Part shown: piece by piece, positions 54,810 to 64,000 of the stretch | Position numbering within the stretch: position 1 is the first letter of the stretch | How the letters are laid out: every line of letters begins with the position of its first letter | From: Bryum argenteum | Taxonomy: Eukaryota; Streptophyta; Bryopsida; Bryales; Bryaceae | NCBI GenBank assembly: GCA_037043015.1 | Contig: CM073321.1 | Span: forward strand, 39,762,420-39,826,419 | Length of the DNA: 64,000 nucleotides | Direction of reading: 5' to 3' | Notes under the pieces: model-generated | Databases searched by the model: none | Told to the model about the DNA's origin: nothing | What the model saw: only the letters and a program-made list of their open reading frames with translations | Position numbers and translations under genes: made by a program

Positions 54810-56555
54810 CTTAGAAACTTAACAGGCTCAAAAACATTCTAAACACTAGCGAATTAAAAAATATACGAAACAAGCACGACGTTAGTTACTGACAGCATTT
54901 TGTACATTGCGTAATTCTAATCGCTGAACGGAAATTGGATGACAAGCTTCTTCGTTAACACAACAGTGTATATAGCAAGGCTGTTCAAAAACAATAATAT
55001 ACAATTCAATAAATACAAATTAAAGAAGTAAATATAAAAGTACATTTGCAAATGAACTTCATAACATTATTATGTTAACATATATTTTGACGATATTGTA
55101 ATGAATAATTATTTATTATTTATAATCATGTTTTAATCTATTAGCACAAGTATTTACATTAAAACTTTTTCTAAACATCTATCAACAAGTATCATTTTTT
55201 TTTACATAATTTTGTGTATTTTTAGGTGTATGCAACATCAGTACATTCAACACATGTGACAAATTAAGCAGCTATTCTACAAATATATAAGTCACGTACT
55301 CTTATACACAGATTTAAATACCTAATGTTCACAATGGATTCTTTCATACAATGAAACTTTTCTTGTTGGTTTTTTTTTAATCATTTACACTTCATCTCGC
55401 AATGCGATAGTATGCGATGTTCAAACACGCGAGCATAAAGGTTTTTCTGCTCAATACAAGCAAAGCAAAAAACAAATTATTAATTTTACATAACTCTCAA
55501 TGTTCGACATCTATCTTGTTCTTGTTATAAACAATTATAATCCGTTGATGATAAACATATACCATAAGTATTAGGATAATGAAACAGTTGTGGACTTGAC
55601 TTCATTGCGCAATACATTCGGTTGTATCGCAGATCAAACTTTAACATTATCTTGTAATTGATTATGTAAAGTAATCATTAACTAAAATATTTTATTGTCA
55701 ACGCAAATATTTATTTAACATTGTGTTATGAAGTTATTCTTAAATTTAAAATGATATAAGACTATGGTTTTACTCTAATACAAAACATCCTTTAAATAAT
55801 TTTTGTGTTTAAATAAGTTGGATATAAAACATTTTAAAAATAAGTCACCTAATATACACATGATGAAAATGAATATGTTTGACTAATTTTTAGACGATAA
55901 AAATAAATCATTTCACGCATTGTTCTTCACAAATTTTATTTGTGATACCTTTTTAGCTTTAATCTAAAATTATAAATAAGTTTTACTTAATGCTGATTTT
56001 CTAGAAAATATAGGCTTATAAAGTATAAGTAAATATAAATTCATAATGCAGTGTGACGTTGTTAATGCATAATGATATGTTGTAGAGTACTGTAGAATAG
56101 TCTTTCAAAGAAGCTTATTCATTTAAAAGTATAGTTTCAATAGATGTTTTTTATTTAAAATCTAACTAAGCTCTACGCTCCTTAATGTCTTAGCAATCAA
56201 CGTTTGCGATTATGTGATTTCAAGTTCTGCGAAAGAAAACAATCGTAACCTTGAGCATGAAGAGCATTTTGGAGTCACATTCTCAATTTATCAAATAGAT
56301 GAGAATAGAACTTGAGTAAAGTTAATTGTACTTTGCAAATACATTTAACTTTAATTGTGTTTAATTACAAAATCTATATATAATATTATTATTAGGATTT
56401 ACGTATTGACTAATATTAAAATGTCGAATGAAGTAGGACTTTTAAAATTTGTAGTATGAACGTCTTTTAAAAATAAAAAAGTTCAATTTTAAGAACAATA
56501 CTAAAAATAAATATAAATTATATTATATTATTATTATTATTATATTTTTTAAAAT
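54810..56555. other. AT-rich region, no supported gene
   Basis: Sequence is about three-quarters A+T by eye, with stops in all frames and short TTA/TAT runs near 56520-56550. Nothing can be assigned. Confidence 0.45.
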
Positions 56556-56559
56556 ATTT

Positions 56560-57535
56560 CCCGAGGAGTCTGTTTGGTTGCTGGCTGGTGTCGATGAAGG
56601 CTCCTCCACAGCATCCTGGGGGGGGGTGCTCCTCATTTCCCTTTGCCAAGTTGTTTTTTTAATTTTCCCAAGCAGTCTGTTTTCTGTCAAGATTGCTATT
56701 TCGCCGTGGTCCCTCTAGAACTTTGATCGGTGTGGATTGACGTCGGTGAAGGCTCCTGCTGTTGCACCTCGGACTGCCAGAGGCATCAGTCTTGGTTGCT
56801 AGGCTGGTGTCGATGAAGGCTCCTCCACACCATCCCGTACTGGTGTGGGACTGCCCCGCCACCAGAGTGGTTTTTTTGATCTGATATGACCTCGGAGTAA
56901 GAAGGTTAAAAAATTTTACTATGAATTGCTCGTCTAGATGGCAGCCTTGCGTGCACGCAAGGCTGGGGGGGTGTCGCTCATTTCTCTTTGCTAGGTTGTT
57001 TTTTTTTTAAATTTTCCTGTGCAGTCTGTTTTCTATCAAAATTGCTATTTCGCGGTGGTCCCTCCAAGGCTTCGATCGGTGTGGCTTGACATCGGTGAAG
57101 GCTCCTGCTGTTGCACCTCGGACACCCTGAAACATCAGTCTTGATTGCTAGGCTGGTGTCAATGAAGGCACAGCTTTCCGTAATGGACTGAGATTGCCCC
57201 GCCAATAGAAAGGTTTTTTTTTAATCTCATTCGACCTCGGAGTAAGAATGTTGTAAATTTTTTTTGAATTGCTCTTCTTGATGGCAGCCTTGTGTCGACG
57301 CACAAGTGAGGGGGTGCTGCTCATTTCCCTTTGTCAGGTTGATTTTTTTTTTAAAATTTTTCCCAAGTAGTCTGTTTTCTGTCAAGATTGCTATTTCGCC
57401 GTGGTCGCTCCAGGGCTTCGATCGGTGTGGATTGATGTCGATGAAGGCTCCTACTGTTGCACTTTGGAGAGCCCAAACATCAGTCTAAATTACTGGCTGG
57501 TGTAAATGAAGGCTTTTCTCAAAGCTCGACCTTGG
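56560..57535. repeat. Tandem repeat with 347-bp period, three units
   Basis: The words CAGTCTGTTTTCTGTCAAG (56674, 57023, 57369) and GGCTGGTGTCGATGAAGGC (56582, 56808, 57151, 57495, with changes) repeat at 343-349 bp. Each unit carries a poly-T run, GATCGGTGTGG.TTGA, GAAGGCTCCT.CTGTTGCACCT and a GGCAGCCTTG hairpin-prone segment. ORFs on the minus strand are similar to each other only because of the repeat. It ends about 200 bp before the ParB-like/methylase gene. Confidence 0.85.
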
Positions 57536-57738
57536 ATCAGCATGGCAGGGTGATGAAGGCCCTGCCCTTGCCCGGAGCCCGAAATGGAACTTCCTGTGCT
57601 TCCATGAACTTTGTTTTTATGTGATTATTACTCTGATACAATGGTCTATTGTTATATTTGTATTAATTTTGGTTATGTCACATGGCGTTGTATAGTCTCT
57701 GATAATGTGTGTGCTGGTGGTTTTGACTTATATTGCAG

Positions 57739-60700
57739 GATTCGTTGAAGCTACATGGAGTTGTTTGTGAAGAGGATTCTGATGCTGATAGCGACTTGTC
57801 TACTTTTAGAGATCATGTTATGGCTGTAGTAGAGTTGCGTCGTTTAGTGATACCATTGTCCTCGGTTCCCAAAACTCCGCCTCCAGCCTCCCCTGTCCGT
57901 CACACTTCACGTGTTGACGTTGATCGGGTTGCACGTGCGGTTAACATGCGAATTTATAAGAATGAGGCCAAAGCTAGACGTATCGAAGCAAAAGCATTAG
58001 CTAGAGTTGCACCTAGACGTTCTCCGCGACTTGTCGCAAAGTTGCAATCACCTTAGTTGTATCATCAGATGATATGATGAGTTTATCATCAAGCGGTTGT
58101 GTTTTATTATTTTCATCGCATTGTTTTGTTTTACACATTCTTATTCTTTTTGTGGTGTGTTGTATTTGGTTTCTGGATTGCCAGATGAACTTAGCTCAAG
58201 TCCATACTGATGAAGATGACGAAACCACCCCGCCTCTTCTTACTTCTCCACCAACTCAATCTTCCGAAGGAGAGGAACAATTACGTAATATTGTCGCAAA
58301 TGTTGAAAACATTTGCAGTGAAGTCCCGGAAGAGAGTCCTTCTGAAACTTAGCGTCATCTTCAAGCCATGCACGATCATGATGGACCCGACGCTCTTTTA
58401 GAGGATGAAGACACTCCTTTGCTTGGGAGTGTCAATGTTGGAATCGTCCATATGCCAACTCATCTTCAAAACAAGGATCCAGATTGGAGTGCAAACGAGA
58501 TGAGAATGATTTACAGAAGTAACTCAATTGCGATTATGAACAGGTTTCGGTTCAAACCTATTAAAAAGTCTCGCATGCTTATTCCTTTGTGTCGTCTCGT
58601 CTGTTCTCCTAAGGTTCGACCTATCTTGGAACAAGACGTGAGGAAATTAGAGAATGAGTTCAACAAAGGCTATCGGGAAGGCGACCGGGTAATGTACGTT
58701 TCTCCCTTTGATAGAGAAGAGAGAGAAAAATTGGCTGGTGCTGAAGATGCAGTGCGGACAAATCCTCTGTGGAAAGCTGCTAATCAAGAGTTCGAGACAA
58801 TGTTGAAGTCTGATCCAGATCTTCAACATCTCAGTGACAAGTACTATTATGTGTACAAAGTTAACCACCGTGTTACGGCATGGATGCGTCATATTGAAAG
58901 GTACCACAAGATGGTACCACAAGATGGATCCTTTGGTACATCTCCGTAGACTGCATCGTTCTCGATGCTCGTGGAGAGAGCAATCTCCTCCTAGACGCTA
59001 TAAACGACATAAATTGGTAAGTAATTGTCACATTCATTTGAATCAATTTATTTGTACTATCTTTCACTACAATGTTTCTAATATTTGATTCCGCTCCGTA
59101 GGTCTACCGAACATGACCATGTCGAAGACGATTTGTGTGCAAAATTGCAACGCATGAGAAAGTTTGGGAAATTAAAACTCGAGGACTTCAAGGATCTTAT
59201 CTCCACGAAGGATTATAGAATTTGCAAGAATACCAAAGCAAAAGAAACTTGGTATCCGGTTACACTTGACATTTTGTTAAATTCTTGTATGCGGTAAGTT
59301 GAATTTTATGAGCTTCATCGTAATATTTTGTATTCGGTTCTTCACACCTTCTGACTCCTATCAATATTTTGTACAGAGGAGGTTAGGGAAAGCATCAGAC
59401 GAGGCTGAAGCAACTTACTATGCCACTGTCCCCAAGGATAAACAAACAGGGCCGGGAGTATGGAGTGCCATGGATAACGCCATAAAATCAGAAATTAAAT
59501 CGATTCCTGGCAAGAATTACGACAAGATGGTCGCTGTCGCCAATAAAAAACTTGGGAAAGTATTTCCAAAAGAGGTATACATCGCTTTCTTCTCAGTTCC
59601 GATATAAGCCTAATTGTCTTTGTGTCCTACACCACAATTGAGCATTGTCAATCTCTTTCATGTGCAGATATATTCTCACTATAGCAGGACCCACAAACCG
59701 GATATGACAATTGATCGTTTGCACATGGTAGCCACCAGAAACGTTCACTCCGATTTCAAGGGAAAGTGGCTCCAGTGCTGGAACGCATCCTCCGAAGTTC
59801 GTCGATCTGTTCACTTTCCAAAAGACCGTCCAATGAAAGATAAAACTTTGGTTGCTTTTCTCGTTCGTGCATCACTTTGGGCACAGGTAACTTGCAGCTC
59901 ATCAACATGTTTTCTAAATTATTGTCGTTACAATATTTTAAATTCTAATAGATTTCCTTGTTTTCAGCTAGAGCAACTCCTTTCAACTGAATTGCAGAAA
60001 CTTGTGGAAGATGACAATCTCAACATTCAATGGAATTATTCTGTCTGAAAACCATCCGCATACGTCAAGAAGTAGAGGTTCTTGTTATGGGAGAAGGCAT
60101 TTAAGAACTACCTTTCTCTTTATGCAAGCGCGAGGTTCATTAAAGGCTCCGATCTTCAGAAGATTGGTGGTGGCAAAGTTACAATAAAACGTCTTTTATT
60201 CCGGTATGTATTTCAATTGCCTCTTACATGCAATAAATTTTTAATAAAATATTCAATTTCGTCATTCTAATTCGTTCTCCTGAATGTAGGTACTTGAAAC
60301 AAGAGCTTGTTGCCAAAGGGGCATTAGCTTCTTGGTCCATTCCAGTAGAGTTCGAAGACGTCTTTGTGTCTAGCGATCCCTCCACCATCTTCTCCGCAGG
60401 CCAACAAAGGCGGTTTACTACAACACAATTACTAACTCGTGGTTGGTTCCTTGAGTGCCAGGATAACTACGTGCATAAGGAGGAGAAGCATCTTCTTCGA
60501 GATGGTACAAGCGCTGCTGGCACCGCACCTATAGAGATAGACGACGATAACGATGATGACAACTTCTCCATTTTACCAGTCGCATCTGATCCAATCTCTT
60601 CTCCTTCATCAACAGTTCCACTGCCCAAGTCTCGAGCAAACAGGAAGCAACGCAACGCTGTTGCGGAGCCTGTAGTAGAATTTGAGCAAGAATCCACTGA

Positions 60701-62457
60701 AATTGCTCCCCTTCCAGTAGACATTGCAGGTCCAGAAGATGCTGAGCTGACTCAGGCTACAGAGGGAGCCACAAACAATGCAATTCGACGCGGTGCAAGA
60801 TTGACTCAACTTTCTGTAGGTGGGCTTACGATTGTTGGGTCCCCCCCTCAATCATTCACTGTTGACCACAACTCCCAATAGTCCCCGCGTCGCCTCAGCA
60901 AGCCAATATTTGCCAAACGCCCTCCTCCGAAACCCAATCACATTGGTAGCAGCTCGTCGTCGAAAATATCAGTCACTCTGCCTATGTATCCCGAGAAGGG
61001 GAACATTGGAAACTAGAAACTGGGATTCGCAAATTCTCGATATCGTCCAACACATCAACAAGGTACTATTTTGTACATTTGTCATTTATAATCTCCCTAC
61101 TTACATTTTGTACATGTAAATCTATTATCTACTAACTACTGTATCACGTGTATGTCAGATTGGAAAAGATCGAAAGTACCCGTGTACGGCGATGGAATAT
61201 AATCCCAAGCATCCAGGGATTGATCTCATTTTTGCAGACGCTCTAGAGAACTTGCCTGTGCCTGGTGTGTCTCCTACGGAAATTGCAACCTGGAATCGAC
61301 ATGATAAAAACTACTTTGAGAACCTTTTTATCTTTGCCGCATACCACTTGACAGACGTTGGAGCCATTCTTCTGATGCATCCCAAATGTCATAGAATCGA
61401 GCGTACTCTTGATTCTGAGTCCCGTACTTATAGTTTTTGTCTTGTTCGAGACTCGTGGGGATATAATCCCCTCCCTATGGCCTCTGCCGTACCTAAACCG
61501 AAAGAGGTACGGAGCAGATTCTAGTTTCCAATTTCACAATTCATGATTAATGCCTTCTATGCTTCTATATTAATGTATCTATACTTGTGTTCTGCAGAGT
61601 CACTGCTTCCATATCAAAGTTTATGTTCGTAAAGATTATCTTTCAAAGTTCCAAACTCGGGAAGTGGCTCACGCATACGCGGGTGTGGCAATCGTACCTC
61701 ATGAGGAAGACCACCTCTCTAACTTTGCAGACAAAGAGACATTGCGTTATCGTCTGGACGGTACGCCATGGCGAGGCTCACAAGAGAAGGACCCCTCCTT
61801 CATTCAATGTTTTGTGGATTGTCTCACGAACGACAAGGGCATAGTTTTCGACTGGAGCGCAAGGACAGGTAATGTTTCCGTAAACGCTACATTAGAATTC
61901 GTTTATACATTTCGCATTTCTAACGTGGGCTTCTGAATTTCTAGGTGCATCTGTAATTGCTTGTGCGCGATCAAACCGACACCTGATCGCTATAGAACGT
62001 GACGAAGAGATCTTTGATGCTGTACTAGCAGAATACAAGAATGTCCTCCCGGTGATGAAAAAAGTGGAGAATCAGCCCCTCCCGCAGATTATGACTCTGA
62101 CAAAGCTGTTGTGAAGAAGCCACGAAAGTTCATCGGTGCGTAATACCATCTTGTATTCTCTTTCTCGATTTTAAATTACGCACTTAAAAATTGGTAGTAT
62201 TGACTTTCTTTGTACTTTTAGGATCACAGGTCTTAATAGAGCGGTTGACTCGCAACGCTCATCTCTACAATAGCCCTCTATCAACATTCACCCTACCATC
62301 CTACGTTGAGCGTCTTGCTCAAGAGTTTGGTCAAGCTCCATCTCCTATTTTGTTTCACACTCCACGTCTACGTTATAGCAATAGTGTGCTTAAGTTTATA
62401 GACTTTGAGGCTGATGAGTGTAATCAGCACTTTAATGGTACTACACCTTCAACCTAG
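57739..62457 (+). pseudogene. ParB-like plus DNA-methyltransferase-like fusion gene, multi-exon
   Basis: Likely exons: 57739-58056, 58185-59016, 59102-59293, 59379-59574, 59668-59886, 59968-60203, 60290-61062, 61159-61506, 61598-61868, 61945-62135, 62222-62457, most with canonical GT-AG ends. Exon 2 holds a ParB-like core: FNKGYREGDRVMYVSPFD, YYVYKVNHRVTAWMRHI (NHR at 58863-58871), then WYISVDCIVLDARGE. Exons 7-10 hold a methyltransferase-like domain in permuted (beta-class) order: DLIFADALENLP in place of DPPY, AAYHLTDVGAILLMHP, PWRGSQEKDPSF, VFDWSARTGASVIACA and HLIAIERDEEIF. The last two match the SAM-binding FxGxG strand and the acidic E of N6/N4 methylases. Bacterial and phage methylases often carry ParB-like domains. 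Several in-frame stops and a few frame changes suggest a pseudogene copy. The altered DPPY also questions catalysis. Confidence 0.68.
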
Positions 62458-62459
62458 TG

Positions 62460-63254
62460 TGTGATTTGATTTCTAATAGGTACTAGACATGGTAGCGCCA
62501 TACATTCGTAGTTTACCATGATCTATTACCTATGTACTATCTATATGTGTTTTTCAATATATACGGTTTTATATTTTTATTTATCGTGATAATGGTTTAT
62601 AGCTTAACCTACACAAAATTCTTCAAGTATTACTGTAAGTATGTCAATATTATGTAATCAAATCCATGCTTGCCTCTTTTGATGACGTTAGCCTTAATTT
62701 TGATGTAACTCGTTCAACTCCAATTTCAATGCATCGGTGTATCTATTCTCGCGATCTCCTAACCGAAAGCAAAATGTGTAAAAAACTTTACATCTTAAGC
62801 AGGGGAAAATTGGCTTTGATTTTTATAAGGTGAGAAGCGATGACGTCAGCCCTAATTTATTGACGACAATGTAAAAACTTTTGATGAGTTATATATTGGA
62901 GCCAACATTACTTTTGCGCGGAAATACGATCTAACTTCACGGATTTGGGGTATACATTTCGATCAAACTATTCCCAAATATGTTTCATCACTCTTAACTC
63001 AATGGTCATAGGGTCACTATCTCAAGTGCAATGAGTGGTGATAGGGTCTTAATCTTTTATGAAAAAAAAAATAAAAAAATTGCCAATCACCACTCACCGC
63101 TCACCGCTCTCCTCTCACTCCCGTGCATATCCCCAAAAAGATGCCGTAGAGGAATGTATTGAAGATAACAGTATTCGTCAGTAAGTACAATTTGAATGTG
63201 AATGTAGATTTGTGAAGTATCTCAGTCGACATAAAATAGTATGAATGGATTTAT

Positions 63255-63256
<2 letters not shown>
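62460..63256. other. No supported gene
   Basis: AT-rich 3' flank followed by a stretch with a short ATCACCACTCACCGCTCACCGC repeat near 63085-63115. No coding pattern is seen. Confidence 0.4.

Positions 63257-63338
<82 letters not shown>
63257..63338. repeat. (AT)n microsatellite, about 82 bp
   Basis: An uninterrupted run of about 41 AT units ends in TGTGTGTATTAG. Confidence 0.97.
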
Positions 63339-63344
<6 letters not shown>

Positions 63345-63462
63345 ATTAGCTCACACGATATCAAAATAGGCACAACATTTTACTTTTAATGTGGAATGTT
63401 GTTTAAACCGCAATATCAACTTAAAGCTCTCTACGTTGTCGTACGTAATCTCTAGAAGAGCA

Positions 63463-63977
63463 TCAAGCGCGTGGAACACATTGGACAATTCCACCTAGGA
63501 GAAGTCGCTTGATCTCGTCGAAGCTAAGTGTTGGAGCAGGGACAAACCGATCACACTCTCGATGAAGACCACAAACCACACGGTAAATGTAGTACAGGTG
63601 CTTGCAATTAGCATAGGATCCACGCGACTTGAACTTGACGTACAAGCTTGTAAAGCTAGGGCAAGTACACTCATGAAATGTCTCAATGCTGACCTTGTAT
63701 TTCTAAGCATCCTTTTCAGGACCCTTCTTGGAAATGAATCAATGACGGCCTCGAGTCCCGGACTTGGCACCAACATAATCCGTATTAGCTGGACATCGAG
63801 TAGCATTGTCGATTCCCACTTGTTTAATTGCTCAGTTTCCAGTGTCTTTGTAGTGTTGCAACAACAGGGACGTGAGCTTCGTATGTTGAGTAACTTGTCG
63901 GGTTTTTCTGGTGTTGGAATGCTTGCAATTCTTGCCGCAATCGCCATGTCATCTCCAAACTGCCTCTCGCTTGGCAT
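63463..63977 (-). pseudogene. SWIM zinc-finger gene, 3' part, runs off the window edge
   Basis: Minus-strand reading ends with KYKVSIETFHECTCPSF, SRGSYANCKHLYYIYRVV, CGLHRECDRFVPAPTLSFDE and a stop at 63463. C-x-C followed by C-x-H is the SWIM zinc-binding pattern seen in plant SWIM proteins and MULE-type transposases. Upstream, another frame is open to the window end (MPSERQFGDDMAIAARIA, then PTPEKPDKLLNIRS). An in-frame TAG just before the finger and a frame change point to a pseudogene or an unrecognised intron. Confidence 0.5.
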
Positions 63978-64000
63978 AGGTGGTCTCTGTTGCAGCTGGA

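Noticed and set aside
56659-57205. Two similar minus-strand genes of 67 and 75 codons
   Set aside because: Their similarity is due to the 347-bp tandem repeat, and no splice or promoter context was found.
35267-62457. Stop codon reassignment (TAG read as glutamine)
   Set aside because: TGA, TAA and frameshifts also interrupt the same genes, and other long frames end normally, so decay is the simpler reading.

Overview
The window is nuclear DNA from a green-lineage eukaryote. Genes have several short exons with GT-AG introns, there is a degenerate plant-type (TTTAGGG) telomere-like patch near 28.7 kb, and most of the bulk is LTR elements, decayed genes and tandem repeats. The gene families fit a charophyte alga such as Chara: GHTHEDID proteins, ParB-like proteins with NHRxTAW or GQHSV motifs, and WCHI-box proteins with kinase and RING partners. 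That placement is from memory of such proteomes and was not tested. I see no tRNA or rRNA genes.

Layout. 0-4.3 kb: tandem repeats and palindromic array C. 4.3-8.3 kb: a long TG...CA element with a large minus-strand ORF region. 9.3-28.5 kb: two tandem minus-strand GHTHEDID (DUF7869-like) genes. The upstream one is split by a 12.5-kb Ty3/gypsy element whose 5' LTR carries a second TG...CA element, so three layers are nested. 27-28 kb: palindrome array A1, probably in the first intron of the split gene. 28.5-33 kb: AT-rich, with a 58-bp near-perfect palindrome. 33-41 kb: a plus-strand locus with palindrome array A2 in its putative first intron, a decayed ParB-like gene, a 730-codon acidic ORF that has the same palindrome built into its codons every 72 bp, and a decayed FCP1-type phosphatase. 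41.7-51.6 kb: three paralogous WCHI-box genes (one ending in a RING-H2 finger) and a divergent kinase gene. Palindromic array B lies 150-450 bp upstream of each, and once between two diverging TATA boxes. 52-57.5 kb: a fourth B array, AT-rich DNA, gene fragments and a 347-bp tandem repeat. 57.7-62.5 kb: a multi-exon gene joining a ParB-like domain to a permuted DNA-methyltransferase-like domain. 63.5-64 kb: part of a SWIM zinc-finger gene.

Two things stand out. The first is three unrelated families of short clustered palindromes: A, ATCGTCG-N3-CGACGAT; B, core GACCGSCGGTC; C, GGGCGATCGCCC. They have regular periods and sit at gene 5' ends, in putative first introns or in coding sequence. The second is the ParB-like/methyltransferase fusion gene, with a further ParB-like gene beside palindrome array A2. 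A palindrome-recognising or palindrome-modifying system is a testable idea, but it is inference. Most genes here carry premature stops or frameshifts, so the window reads as a repeat-rich gene graveyard whose families may be live elsewhere in the genome.
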